Assembly: GCA_017525805.1 (NCBI GenBank)
Contig: JAFXSH010000100.1
Span: 19,040-83,039, forward strand
DNA: 64,000 bases
Reading direction: 5' to 3'
From: Clostridia bacterium
GTDB taxonomy: Bacteria; Bacillota_A; Clostridia; Christensenellales; Aristaeellaceae
Positions 1 through 8,744 of the stretch are shown in pieces. A model generated the notes under the pieces. That model was not told where the DNA came from. It worked only from the letters and a program-made list of their open reading frames with translations, and ran no database searches. The stretch's first letter is position 1; every line of letters begins with the position of its first letter. A program made the translations under genes and the position numbers.

Positions 1-1
1 T

Positions 2-415
2 CCCATCCACATGAATCCCGCCGTGCGGGAAGCCGCCGCCGCGGAGCTGGGCGGGTGCGACCGCATTCACATCATCGAGCCCGTGGAGGTGTTTGACTGC
101 CACAATTTTGAGGCCAGGGCGTATCTGTGCCTGACGGATTCCGGCGGGATCCAGGAGGAATGCCCTTCCTACGGCGTGCCGGTGCTGGTCATGCGCGATA
201 CCACCGAACGGCCCGAGGGCGTGCGCGCGGGTACATTAAAGCTGGTGGGCACGGATGAGGAAACGATTTATCAGACCTTTAAGCTGCTGCTGGAAAGCAG
301 GGAAGCTTACGAGAAAATGAGCGGCGCCTGCAACCCCTACGGCGACGGCCGCGCCTGCCAGCGCATCGCCGATATTCTGGAAAAAGGCAGCTTTGAACCC
401 TGGGAAGCGGTTTAA
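2..415 (+). CDS. wecB: UDP-N-acetylglucosamine 2-epimerase, C-terminal part (5' end outside window)
   Basis: The reading frame is open from the first bases of the window, so this is the last 137 codons of a longer gene; the ATG at base 11 is internal. The family interconverts UDP-GlcNAc and UDP-ManNAc in the cytoplasm for envelope polysaccharide synthesis. The visible part has the C-terminal hallmarks: a PIHMNPAVR stretch, then TDSGGIQEE (UDP-binding loop), then GVPVLVMRDTTERPEG and AGTLKLVGTD. The nucleotide-sugar epimerase gene follows 56 bp later in the same direction, suggesting a shared polysaccharide operon. The family assignment is firm; the exact sugar product in this organism is inferred. 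Confidence 0.93.
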   Translation, partial: PIHMNPAVREAAAAELGGCDRIHIIEPVEVFDCHNFEARAYLCLTDSGGIQEECPSYGVPVLVMRDTTERPEGVRAGTLKLVGTDEETIYQTFKLLLESREAYEKMSGACNPYGDGRACQRIADILEKGSFEPWEAV

Positions 416-471
416 ACATTGATCAGAGCTTGGCGGCCTGCAAAAACGATTCAGAAAGGTTGGAACCCTTT

Positions 472-1536
472 ATGAAGCATCCTGTTGATCTGAACGGAAA
501 GACCATCCTGGTCACCGGTTCGCCCGGTTTTATCGGGGCGAATTTGGTGCTGCGTCTGCTGAAAGAAATGAACGGCGGCACGGTGATCAGCCTGGACAAT
601 ATGAACGATTATTATGACCCCAAGCTGAAGGAATACCGCTTACGCCTGATCGAAAAAGCCGCGGAAAGCAGCAAGGTGAAGCATGCGTTCGTCAAGGGAA
701 GCATCGCGGATAAGGCGTTAGTGGAGCGGGTATTCGAGGAGTATAAGCCGGCTGTGGTGGTGAACTTAGCGGCCCAAGCGGGGGTGCGCTATTCCATCGA
801 TCATCCGGACGTGTACATCGAAAGCAACCTGATCGGCTTCTACAACATCTTGGAAGCCTGCCGCCATCATCCCGTGGAACATTTGGTGTACGCTTCCAGC
901 AGCAGCGTGTACGGCGGCAACAAAAAAGTGCCGTTCAGCACGGATGATAAAGTAGATAACCCCGTTTCCCTGTACGCCGCCACCAAGAAGAGCAACGAAC
1001 TGCTGGCCCATAGCTATGCCAAGCTGTACAATATCCCCTGCACCGGCCTGCGCTTCTTTACAGTGTATGGCCCGGCGGGACGGCCCGATATGTTCTATTT
1101 CAGCGCCACCCAGAAGCTGGTGAAGGGCGAAACCATTTCTATCTTTAACTATGGCAACTGCAAGCGGGATTTCACCTATGTGGACGACATCGTGGAAGGC
1201 ATTCTGCGGGTGATGCAAGGCGCGCCGGAAAAGAAAACCGGCGAGGACGGCCTGCCCCTGCCGCCCTACGCGGTGTACAACATCGGCGGCGGCACGCCGG
1301 AAAACCTGCTGGATTATATTCAGACCTTGCAGGAAGAACTGGTTTCCGCCGGGGTGCTGCCCCTTGATTACGACTTTGAGGCCCATAAAAAGCTGGTGCC
1401 CATGCAGCCCGGCGACGTGCCGGTGACCTACGCCGACAGCACAGGGCTGGAACAGGATTACGATTTCCGGCCCACCATCGGCATTCGGGAAGGGCTGCGG
1501 GCTTTCGCCCAGTGGTATAAGGAATATTATCAATAA
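472..1536 (+). CDS. NAD-dependent nucleotide-sugar epimerase (UDP-glucuronate 4-epimerase-like)
   Basis: A 354-residue extended short-chain dehydrogenase. The Rossmann motif is at residues 15-22 (TGSPGFIG), the SSSSVYG active-site serine block lies mid-protein, and the catalytic Tyr168-x3-Lys172 pair sits in YAATK. The NMNDYYD stretch after the second beta strand and the GDVPVTYAD motif near the C-terminus are typical of UDP-glucuronate/UDP-galacturonate 4-epimerases. The ATG at 472 is chosen because AAAGG lies about 10 bases upstream; a TTG at 430 in the same frame has no ribosome binding site. Together with wecB it points to capsule or wall polysaccharide synthesis. Substrate is inferred; UDP-GlcNAc/UDP-Gal activity is an alternative. 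Confidence 0.88.
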   Translation: MKHPVDLNGKTILVTGSPGFIGANLVLRLLKEMNGGTVISLDNMNDYYDPKLKEYRLRLIEKAAESSKVKHAFVKGSIADKALVERVFEEYKPAVVVNLAAQAGVRYSIDHPDVYIESNLIGFYNILEACRHHPVEHLVYASSSSVYGGNKKVPFSTDDKVDNPVSLYAATKKSNELLAHSYAKLYNIPCTGLRFFTVYGPAGRPDMFYFSATQKLVKGETISIFNYGNCKRDFTYVDDIVEGILRVMQGAPEKKTGEDGLPLPPYAVYNIGGGTPENLLDYIQTLQEELVSAGVLPLDYDFEAHKKLVPMQPGDVPVTYADSTGLEQDYDFRPTIGIREGLRAFAQWYKEYYQ

Positions 1537-1556
1537 TACCTGGCCGGCATAAGGAA

Positions 1557-1590
1557 AAGCTCCCGGACATTTTCATCCGGGAGCTTGCTG
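1557..1590 (-). terminator. Intrinsic terminator after nagB
   Basis: A perfect 11-bp stem, AAGCTCCCGGA at 1557-1567 with its complement at 1576-1586, has an 8-nt loop. On the minus strand the arm runs into TTTTCC, giving a U-tract just beyond the nagB stop. It also separates the convergent plus-strand epimerase gene. Confidence 0.85.
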
Positions 1591-1599
1591 TTTGGCGTG

Positions 1600-2391
1600 T
1601 TACAGCCGTTCCTTCTTCTCGATATCCAGGAAGTATTTGTAGGTATCCACGGTCAGTTCGCCGCAGGCGGCTTCGTCGCAGGCGATGATAGCGCCGTTGT
1701 GCATTTGCAGAGCGGAGCAGGTCCATTTCTGGCTCACGCCGCCCTCTACCGTGGCGGCCAGGGCGCGGGCTTTATTGTGGCCGTTGATGAGGATCAGCAC
1801 TTCCTTGGAATCCGTCACGGTGCCCACGCCCACGGAAAGGGCCTGGCTGGGCACAGCTTCGGGATCGTTGCCGAAGAAGCGGCTGTTCACGATGCGGGTG
1901 TCCGTGGTCAGGTTCCGCACGCCCGTGCGGGAAGAAAGGCTGGTGAAGGGCTCGTTGAAAGCGATGTGGCCGTCCACGCCGATGCCGCCCATGAACAGGT
2001 CGATGCCGCCGTAGGAAGCGATCTTTTCCTCATAGCGGGCGCATTCCCCTTCGGGGTCGTCGGTCATGCCGTTGAGGATGTTGATATTCTCCGGCTTCAT
2101 GTCAACCAGGTGGTTGAAGAAATTGTCGTGCATGAAGTACCAGTAGCTCTGATCGTGCTCATGGGGCAGGCCCAGGTACTCGTCCATGTTGAAGGTGACC
2201 ACATTGGCGAAGGACAGCTCCCCGGCCTGGTTCATCCGCGCCAGTTCCCTGTACACGCCAATGGGGGAGGAGCCGGTAGGCAGACCCAGCACGAAAGGAC
2301 GATCCTCCTTGTGCGTCTTGATCTTCCCGGCAATGTAGCGGGCGGCCCACAGACACATTTTCTGATAGTCTTCCTGAATCACTACGCGCAT
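1600..2391 (-). CDS. nagB: Glucosamine-6-phosphate deaminase
   Basis: A 263-residue protein of normal family length. It converts glucosamine-6-phosphate to fructose-6-phosphate and ammonia in the cytoplasm, feeding amino sugars into glycolysis. Visible motifs are the phosphate-binding [12 protein letters not shown] near residue 40, the NMDEYLGL active-site block (catalytic Asp) and [13 protein letters not shown] (catalytic Asp-His). The start at 2391 (MRVVIQ) matches the conserved family N-terminus and has GGAAAGAG and GGAG upstream; a Met 11 codons earlier is possible but unlikely. It is the third gene of an apparent FNT-fhs-nagB operon, 49 bp after fhs. Confidence 0.95.
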   Translation of the reverse strand: MRVVIQEDYQKMCLWAARYIAGKIKTHKEDRPFVLGLPTGSSPIGVYRELARMNQAGELSFANVVTFNMDEYLGLPHEHDQSYWYFMHDNFFNHLVDMKPENINILNGMTDDPEGECARYEEKIASYGGIDLFMGGIGVDGHIAFNEPFTSLSSRTGVRNLTTDTRIVNSRFFGNDPEAVPSQALSVGVGTVTDSKEVLILINGHNKARALAATVEGGVSQKWTCSALQMHNGAIIACDEAACGELTVDTYKYFLDIEKKERL

Positions 2392-2440
2392 ATGCTCCAC
2401 TCTTTCCGCGGCTTTTCGCCGCATTTATTTTTGAATGGGA

Positions 2441-4201
2441 TCAGAACAGGCCCAATACATTTCCGGTATCGGTATCCACGTCCACGCGCCGGTAAGCGGG
2501 ATTGCTGCCCGTACCGGGCATCATGCTGATGGTGCCCGCCATGGGGCAGAGGAAGCGAGCACCGCCGTACTCCAAAATATCGCGCACGGGCAGCCGCCAG
2601 CCCTTGGGCACGCCCTTGAGCTTGGGATCGTGGCTCAAAGACAGGTGGGTTTTTACCATCATGGTGCAGTAATCGGCATACTTGGGATCGCTTTCAAACC
2701 GTTCCGCCTTTTCAATAGCCAGGGGCGACCAATCCACGCCGTCCGCGCCGTACACTTCTTTGGCGATCAGTTCCACCCGCTCCCGCAGGGGCGTGTCCAG
2801 TTCATACAGGGGTTTGAATACCGTTTCTTCCTCGCAGGCCTCGATCACGGCCTGGGCCAGTTCCCTGGCGCCTTCGCCGCCGTACTGCCAGTGCTCGCTG
2901 AGGGCGCACCGCACGCCGTGCTCGGCGCAGAGCTTGCGGATCAGGGCGATTTCCGCGTCCGTGTCCGTGTAGAATTTGTTGATGCACACCACGGGAGTGA
3001 TGCCGGATTTCTTCACGTTCTTCACGTGATGGAACAGGTTTTCGCAGCCCTTTTCCAGCAATTCAAGATTCTCCTGGGTGTAGGCGTCGGGCAGGGGCCG
3101 TCCGGGAACCACCTCGGGGCCGCCGCCGTGCATTTTCAGCGCGCGGATGGTGGCCACCAGCACGGAGCAATCGGGCTTTAAGCCCGACAGCCTGCATTTC
3201 ACGTTCCAGAATTTTTCAAAGCCGATGTCGGCGGCGAAGCCGGATTCGGTCACATGGTAATCAAAGAGTTTCAGGCCCACCCGGTCGCCGATCACCGAAG
3301 ACTGACCGATGGCGATATTGGCGAAAGGCCCGGCGTGCACCAGGCAGGGCTGATGCTCCACCGTGTAGCAAAGGGTGGGGTTGATGGTGTTCCGCATCCA
3401 GGCGGTCATAGCGCCCGCCACTTCAAGATCTTCCGTGGTGACGGGATTGCCCTGCTTATCGTAGGCCAGCACAATTTTGCCGATGCGCTCCCGAAGGTCC
3501 TTCAAATCCTTTGCCACCGCTAAGATCGCCATCAGCTCGGAGGAAACGGCGATGTTGGCCTTGGTGGTCATGCGGTAGCCATCCATTTTGCCTTCGCCCA
3601 AGCCAATTTCCATCTTGCGCAGGGCCTGGCAGCAGAAATCCAGCACGAAGCTCCACTCCACGCGTTCCGGGTCGATGTCCAGGCGCTTGATGCCGATGGA
3701 GGCGAGCCGGTCGTCATCGTAATTGCGCTCGTGCTGCATGCGGGCGTTGAGCGCCGCCATGGCCAGATTGTGGGCGTTCATGATATCGTTGATATCACCC
3801 GTCAGACCCAAAGAAAACTCCGTCATGGGGATCAGCAGGGCGTTTCCGCCGCCCGCCGCCGAGCCCTTCACGTTCATGGTGGGGCCGCCGGAGGGCTGGC
3901 GCAGGCATCCGCCCACGTTTTTGCCAAGCTTCCCTAAGCCCTCGATCAGGCCTAAGGAGGTGGTGGACTTGCCTTCGCCCAAGGGCGTGGGGGTGATGGC
4001 GGTCACTTCGATGTATTTCCCGTCGGGCTTATTCTTGAGCCTTTTCATGATCTTGATGAAATCCAGCTTGGGCGTGCGGCCGTAAGGGATGATCTCGTCG
4101 GGTTCAAGCCCCATCTTTTCCCGGAATGCTTCCACGGACGGAAGGCTTTTTTCCGCGTCTTCGGCGATTTGCCAATCCTTGTAAATGGTTGGATCCAGCA
4201 T
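2441..4201 (-). CDS. fhs: Formate-tetrahydrofolate ligase
   Basis: A 586-residue enzyme joining formate to tetrahydrofolate with ATP, giving 10-formyl-THF in one-carbon metabolism. The P-loop TPLGEGKST is at residues 72-80. The second signature reads [12 protein letters not shown] rather than the FANIAHGCNS form usual in Clostridia, followed by [18 protein letters not shown] and [12 protein letters not shown]. By recall, this variant block resembles FtfL-type enzymes of methylotrophs. The start at 4201 has AAGGGG a few bases upstream. It lies 14 bp after a formate/nitrite channel gene, so formate uptake or release and its activation are probably co-expressed. No other Wood-Ljungdahl gene is in the window. 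Confidence 0.95.
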   Translation of the reverse strand: MLDPTIYKDWQIAEDAEKSLPSVEAFREKMGLEPDEIIPYGRTPKLDFIKIMKRLKNKPDGKYIEVTAITPTPLGEGKSTTSLGLIEGLGKLGKNVGGCLRQPSGGPTMNVKGSAAGGGNALLIPMTEFSLGLTGDINDIMNAHNLAMAALNARMQHERNYDDDRLASIGIKRLDIDPERVEWSFVLDFCCQALRKMEIGLGEGKMDGYRMTTKANIAVSSELMAILAVAKDLKDLRERIGKIVLAYDKQGNPVTTEDLEVAGAMTAWMRNTINPTLCYTVEHQPCLVHAGPFANIAIGQSSVIGDRVGLKLFDYHVTESGFAADIGFEKFWNVKCRLSGLKPDCSVLVATIRALKMHGGGPEVVPGRPLPDAYTQENLELLEKGCENLFHHVKNVKKSGITPVVCINKFYTDTDAEIALIRKLCAEHGVRCALSEHWQYGGEGARELAQAVIEACEEETVFKPLYELDTPLRERVELIAKEVYGADGVDWSPLAIEKAERFESDPKYADYCTMMVKTHLSLSHDPKLKGVPKGWRLPVRDILEYGGARFLCPMAGTISMMPGTGSNPAYRRVDVDTDTGNVLGLF

Positions 4202-4215
4202 ACGTCTTTACCCCT

Positions 4216-4827
4216 TTACTTTATCAGCTTTCTCAGCAGTGGAATAGAAACCCCGCCCACGGCGTTGCCGGCGGTCATGACCAGCAGGCAGAGGGCCGCT
4301 TGCGCGCTCCATGCTTGTCCCACAGTAAAATAGTACATGTTCGCCACGCAGTGTTCAAACCCGCAGATGACGAAAACCGTGACTCCGAAGAAAATGGCCA
4401 AGTATTTTCCAAGCTCGTGGGGGATGGTTTTATACCCCTCCACGGCAATGTAAATCATGATGTTGCAGAAGATGGCGAGAATAAAAGCGCTGGGCAGCCC
4501 TTGCCCTAACTTCGTTTGGCAGATGGCGGCGGCTTTTTCCGTCAGCCCCGGACCTAAGCGGGTCTGCATTTCCAGGAAAGCGGTGATCAGCGCTCCGGCC
4601 AGGTTCCCCAGCCAGATGACCGGCAGTTTGAGGGCATAGGACCGGTCGCTATCGAAAGCGTAGCATACCTTTCCGGTGAATAGGGAAAAGCCGAACACGC
4701 AGACGGAAAACAGGCCCACAGTAAAAAACAGCGCCCCAAGGGTTTTTGATTCGCAGAGCAGGAATATGGTTCCCCCAATGGAAATGCTGATTCCGGCCAG
4801 GACGCCGCTCATAAATGTGCTCATCAT
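4216..4827 (-). CDS. Formate/nitrite transporter (FNT) family channel, short
   Basis: A 203-residue hydrophobic protein with about six membrane segments. FNT hallmarks are visible: a first helix with GVLAGISISIGG, then GLFSVCVFGFSLFTGKV, WLGNLAGA, the GFEHCVANMYY helix break and the final GNAVGGVSIPLLRK. FNT proteins are usually 250-280 residues; here the cytoplasmic N-terminal helix is essentially absent. Start choice is weak: no good ribosome binding site precedes the ATG pair at 4827/4824. Direct neighbourhood with fhs suggests formate as the substrate. A consensus-like promoter lies at 4892-4920. Confidence 0.85.
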   Translation of the reverse strand: MMSTFMSGVLAGISISIGGTIFLLCESKTLGALFFTVGLFSVCVFGFSLFTGKVCYAFDSDRSYALKLPVIWLGNLAGALITAFLEMQTRLGPGLTEKAAAICQTKLGQGLPSAFILAIFCNIMIYIAVEGYKTIPHELGKYLAIFFGVTVFVICGFEHCVANMYYFTVGQAWSAQAALCLLVMTAGNAVGGVSIPLLRKLIK

Positions 4828-4891
4828 GTGTTTCTATGCGGGAAGATTTTGCCGCATTCCTTTCCGTCATCTTTTGTTCTGTGCCGTCTTT

Positions 4892-4920
4892 ATTATACCA
4901 TAGGGTTGATTCTTTGTCCA
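4892..4920 (-). promoter_or_regulatory. Promoter for FNT-fhs-nagB
   Basis: On the minus strand TGGACA (4915-4920) and TATAAT (4892-4897) are separated by 17 bp, a close sigma-A match. It sits about 65 bp upstream of the FNT start. Confidence 0.75.
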
Positions 4921-4933
4921 CATGATCGTTTTT

Positions 4934-5596
4934 TCAGACCGTCAAATCTGTTTTTTTCTTGAACCAGGGGAAAATGCTTCTGCTGGCCGGGACGCTGGAA
5001 CCGGGCTCGATCTCCAGGATATGCCATCCCACGGCGTTGAATATGGTGGTATCACCGTACTGGACGCGGCGGGGCAGGCTGTGGCCGTAGCTTTGATGCA
5101 CGTGTCCGTGCACCAGGTATTGGGGATGGTACTTGTCCATCAGCGGCAGGAAGCAGGCAAAGCCCCGGTGGGCGTTATCCGGCGCGTCGCCGTAGCCCTT
5201 GGGTGGGGAGTGGGTGATCACGATATCCGCGCCCCCGGCCTTGCGCAGCTTGCGGTCCAGCCGCTTGATGCGCTTTGCCATTTCTTCCTCCGTGTACTGG
5301 TAGGGCCCCGGATTGTACCGGACGCAGCCCCCCAGCCCCAAGATGCGCAGGCCCTTGACGGTGATCAATTCGTCGTCCAAGCATTCGCAGCCCTCGGGAG
5401 GAAATTTTTCATACCCTTTATCGTGGTTGCCGTGCACGTAATACAGGGGTTTATTGCCCATGGTAACCAGAAATTCCAGGTATTCCTGCTTCAAGTCGCC
5501 GCAGGAAAGGATCAGATCGATCCCGTCCAGCCTGCCCGGCTGGTAAAAATCCCATAGATAGGGGGCTTCCTCGTCCGCGACCAGCAGCAGCTTCAT
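4934..5596 (-). CDS. Metallophosphoesterase
   Basis: A 220-residue calcineurin-type phosphoesterase. The metal motifs are CGDLKQ (residues 32-37), GNHDK (56-60), THSPPKG (about 129) and HGHVH (about 163). The first motif, usually DxH, reads ADEEAPYL, so the first histidine ligand is not in its normal place; this may be a subfamily trait. No signal peptide, so it is cytoplasmic. Its start codon overlaps the stop of the upstream ParB/BMP fusion gene by 4 bp, so the two are translationally coupled. The substrate is unknown. Confidence 0.85.
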   Translation of the reverse strand: MKLLLVADEEAPYLWDFYQPGRLDGIDLILSCGDLKQEYLEFLVTMGNKPLYYVHGNHDKGYEKFPPEGCECLDDELITVKGLRILGLGGCVRYNPGPYQYTEEEMAKRIKRLDRKLRKAGGADIVITHSPPKGYGDAPDNAHRGFACFLPLMDKYHPQYLVHGHVHQSYGHSLPRRVQYGDTTIFNAVGWHILEIEPGSSVPASRSIFPWFKKKTDLTV

Positions 5597-7533
5597 AGGG
5601 CGGCTTCCTCCGTTTTCGGCGGTATATTCTGGCGGTAGATGCCCAGCAGGCGCACCAGGTTCTGGGACCGTGGCAGCAGTTCGTCAAAGCCGGGGATGCT
5701 GCCTTCAATGTTATCGTTCAGCCAGTTCATGCGCATCAATTCTTCCGGGGTAAAAGCACGGGTGCCGTCGCTGATCACGTTGCCCTGCTGATCCACGATG
5801 GGGGTCAGGAAGGGGTCGATCTCCTCGTTCACGATGCCGTTTTTCAGGATGCGGGCCAGCAGCTTCACGCCCTCGGGCAGAGCGCCGTCCATTTCCACGT
5901 TGACCACGCCGGTGCTCAGGCCCCACCAGTCATTCACGGCGTGCTTGCTGTCCCGCAGGGCTTCCACACCGCCGTTGAGCAGGTTTTGCACCGTCTTTTC
6001 GTAATAGTTGCCCCAGTTCCAACGCGGCGCGGCCAAGGACTGCAATCCGCCCTCGGGCTTTACCATGTAGGTGCCAAGATCCCAGGCCAAGTAGGTGTTG
6101 CTGCCGTCCTCGTCCCGGTTGGAAATCACGGAAATGCCCTCGTTTTTGAATTCGAGGATGGGATTACCGGGCAAGCAGCTCCATTTCAGCTCGATTTTCG
6201 CCCGGGGATTGGTCATGCGCGCGCCCAAGGCAAAGGCGTTGATGGCGGCGGTGACGCCCATGATGGGATAGTTGGCAACGTAGCCGATGCGGTCGTCCCG
6301 AGCCATGGCCCCGGCGATAGCGCCGGTAATGAACTTGCCCTCGTAAATGCGGCAGTAATAGCTGCGCACGCCCGCGTAGGGCATGGACAGGGAGCAGTTG
6401 AACACGGCGATGTTCTTATGATTGGCGGCGGTCAGGCGGCAAGCGTCCATCAGGGTGGGGGTGGTGGCGAAAATCACGTTGGCCCCCTGGCTGACGGCTT
6501 TTTCGATCACCGCGTCGCGGTCATCCTCGCCGCATAGATGGGTGGTGACGCGAATGGCATCGCCGAATTTTTCCTCCAGCTGTTTCTGGCCCTGGGCATG
6601 AGCTGCCGCCCAGGCGCTTTTTTGGGGATCGAAATCGTAAATGAACGCGATGTTCAGCCGGGGAGCGCCCAAAATACGGTTCAGCAAGCCTTTTTCCTTT
6701 TCTTCCGGCTCGGTGCTCACAGACAGGGGTTCCCCCTCCGAAAGCAATCGGACATCGGGCCACAGGGCGCTGAGACTTTGGCGGATCTCGTCGCTGGTCA
6801 TTTTTTTCAGCTCCGAGAAGGGATGCACCTGAATATATACCAGCAGCGCGTCGCCCGCCGTCAGGGGCAGCTTTTCCGCGTTCAACTGATCAAAAGCGGC
6901 GGAAAAGCGGCGGAAATCGCTGCTGAAAGCGCGCCGGTCGTCCTCCGTCCATTCCTGATCGGGCTGGAAGCCCAAAGCGGCCTGCAAGCGGGCATAAGAG
7001 CCGGGCTGAGTGAAGGTGACCAGGTAGGTTTTGCTGACCTTGTAAAATTTCAGAAACTCGTAATAAAGCTGAATCTTCGGGTCATCCGACAGGGCGGGCA
7101 CCATGCGGGTGACGATGCCGGGGATACTGGGCGAATCGTAGCTTTTCAGCACGCTCACCCGTTTGTGGCCTTCCTGCACGTAGAAATTGCCCAAGTATTC
7201 GATGCAGGCGATGGGGTCGGTGATGCCGCCCTCGTCCAAATGGGCTTCGCACAGAGTCACCCATTTGCTGCCAAATTCGGTATTATCATCCAGCAGGGGC
7301 ATGAAATTGCCCGCGAAAGCGGCCTTGCGGCCATCGGTCCAGGTGCCGATGATGCGGTCAGCGGGGATATCCACCAGCCCTACCTTCACGGGATTGGTAA
7401 GGGCGGATTCATCAATGATATCGTTCAGCACCTGGGGATAGGGAGATACGCCCCTGGCGACGCAGGCGCTGTAATATTTTTTTGCTTTTTTCTGGGCTTC
7501 AGCATACTGTGATAGGGCTTCTGCTCTGCTCAT
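5593..7533 (-). CDS. ParB-like / BMP (PnrA-type) ligand-binding fusion protein, cytoplasmic
   Basis: A 646-residue protein. The N-terminal third resembles a ParB/sulfiredoxin-like domain (VDIPADRIIGTW, then YVQEGHKRVSVLKSY). After a linker containing EEKEKG, the C-terminal half is a BMP/PnrA periplasmic-binding-type domain starting at LNIAFIYDFDPQKSAW and containing GANVIFATTP, YEGKFITGAIAGAMA and IGYVANYPIMGV. BMP proteins normally bind nucleosides as secreted lipoproteins, but here there is no signal peptide or lipobox. The start at 7533 follows GGAGGAAAAT; a Met four codons earlier would overlap that ribosome binding site. The phosphoesterase gene is coupled by a 4-bp overlap. Function is unknown; a cytosolic ligand sensor is inferred. 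Confidence 0.78.
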   Translation of the reverse strand: MSRAEALSQYAEAQKKAKKYYSACVARGVSPYPQVLNDIIDESALTNPVKVGLVDIPADRIIGTWTDGRKAAFAGNFMPLLDDNTEFGSKWVTLCEAHLDEGGITDPIACIEYLGNFYVQEGHKRVSVLKSYDSPSIPGIVTRMVPALSDDPKIQLYYEFLKFYKVSKTYLVTFTQPGSYARLQAALGFQPDQEWTEDDRRAFSSDFRRFSAAFDQLNAEKLPLTAGDALLVYIQVHPFSELKKMTSDEIRQSLSALWPDVRLLSEGEPLSVSTEPEEKEKGLLNRILGAPRLNIAFIYDFDPQKSAWAAAHAQGQKQLEEKFGDAIRVTTHLCGEDDRDAVIEKAVSQGANVIFATTPTLMDACRLTAANHKNIAVFNCSLSMPYAGVRSYYCRIYEGKFITGAIAGAMARDDRIGYVANYPIMGVTAAINAFALGARMTNPRAKIELKWSCLPGNPILEFKNEGISVISNRDEDGSNTYLAWDLGTYMVKPEGGLQSLAAPRWNWGNYYEKTVQNLLNGGVEALRDSKHAVNDWWGLSTGVVNVEMDGALPEGVKLLARILKNGIVNEEIDPFLTPIVDQQGNVISDGTRAFTPEELMRMNWLNDNIEGSIPGFDELLPRSQNLVRLLGIYRQNIPPKTEEAAL

Positions 7534-7588
7534 ATTTTCCTCCATAAGCGCGGGCGGCTGATATGGCTTTTTTGCCCGGCGCGACTGC

Positions 7589-7617
7589 ATTATAGGAGAA
7601 AAAAGGGACGATGGCAA
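7589..7617 (-). promoter_or_regulatory. Promoter for the ParB/BMP-phosphoesterase operon
   Basis: TTGCCA (7612-7617) and TATAAT (7589-7594) on the minus strand are 17 bp apart, about 55 bp before the start codon. The same two hexamers occur at the rpsB promoter. Confidence 0.78.
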
Positions 7618-7696
7618 TGCTTCTCCCGCGCTCTTTTCCACCGAAAAGGACAGGAAATGTAAATAATGGTACCGGATTGGTAATGAATCAGCTTCG

Positions 7697-8659
7697 TCAG
7701 GCGCTTTCCGTCATCTTTGCCAGTACCGTTTCCCGATCCGGCACGCTGGAAATGCCTCCGTGGGTTTGGGTGGACAGGCTGGCGGCGGTGCAGGCGAAGC
7801 GCACGATGCTTTCCAGTTCTTTTTCTGTCAGGCGGTTGGGCGCTTTTCCGCACTTTAGGAACTGGCTCATGGCGCTGCCGCCGAAAATATCCCCCGCGCC
7901 GGTGGTATCCACCACATGAATGCCGGAGGGACTGGCGACGGTAACGCTGGCGGAAGCGGTTTCGGCATGGCAGCCCTTGGGGCCTAAGGTGGCGTACACC
8001 AGGGAAACGCCGTATTCCCGGACCAGCTTCCGCGCCCCTTCCTCCGGGGCGAGGCCCCATAGCCATTGGATTTCTTCATCGCTGATCTTTACGATATCGG
8101 CCTGACGGAGGCTCCATTCCATGGCTTTCTTGGCGGCTTCCTCGCTGTTCCAAAGGGGCTTGCGCAGGTTGGGGTCCAGGCTGATAAGCAGGCTGTGGGC
8201 TTTTGCCAGCTCCACAGCCTTTCGGGTGGCGGAGGCGGCGGGCTCGTCGGTGAGGGACAGGGTGCCAAAATGAAACACCTTCGCCTCGGCAATCAGCGCT
8301 TCGTCCACTTCCTCAGGTTTTAGACAGGTATCGGCCCCGGGCTTGCGGGCAAAGCTGAAATCCCGGTTGCCGCTTTTGTCCAGGGAAACAAAGGCCAGGG
8401 TGGTGAATACGCTGGGATCGATCCGCACGCCCTGGGTGTCGATGCCCGCGTTTTTCAGGGTGTTCAGCAGCAGAGAGCCAAACATATCGCTTCCCACTTT
8501 GCCGATCATGGCGGTTTTGCAGCCGTATTTGTTCAGCGCCGCCAGAAAATTGCCCGGCGCGCCGCCGGGATTGGCGGCTAAGGTGGGGTAGCCCGCATCG
8601 TCGACGGACTTGGGGGCGAAATCGATCAACAGCTCACCCAGGGCTACAACGTCAAACAT
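7697..8659 (-). CDS. PfkB-family carbohydrate kinase (fructokinase-like)
   Basis: A 320-residue ribokinase-fold sugar kinase. PfkB signature 1 is visible around GGAPGNFLAALNKYG, and signature 2 is DTTGAGDIFGGSAM, whose final Asp is the catalytic base. It phosphorylates a sugar with ATP in the cytoplasm; fructose is the most likely substrate from overall similarity, but 2-keto-3-deoxygluconate or another sugar is possible. The start at 8659 has AAGGAGG with good spacing. It has its own promoter and is not coupled to neighbours. Confidence 0.9.
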   Translation of the reverse strand: MFDVVALGELLIDFAPKSVDDAGYPTLAANPGGAPGNFLAALNKYGCKTAMIGKVGSDMFGSLLLNTLKNAGIDTQGVRIDPSVFTTLAFVSLDKSGNRDFSFARKPGADTCLKPEEVDEALIAEAKVFHFGTLSLTDEPAASATRKAVELAKAHSLLISLDPNLRKPLWNSEEAAKKAMEWSLRQADIVKISDEEIQWLWGLAPEEGARKLVREYGVSLVYATLGPKGCHAETASASVTVASPSGIHVVDTTGAGDIFGGSAMSQFLKCGKAPNRLTEKELESIVRFACTAASLSTQTHGGISSVPDRETVLAKMTESA

Positions 8660-8698
8660 GGGGGAAACCTCCTTCGTCATGAGAGCATTTGTTTTTCT

Positions 8699-8727
8699 AT
8701 TATCGCATATTCTCCAGGATGCGTCAA
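8699..8727 (-). promoter_or_regulatory. Promoter for the PfkB kinase gene
   Basis: TTGACG (8722-8727) and GATAAT (8699-8704) on the minus strand, 17 bp spacing, about 40 bp before the start codon, inside the gap after the histidine kinase gene. Confidence 0.72.
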
Positions 8728-8744
8728 TCAAGGAGATTGCAGGA

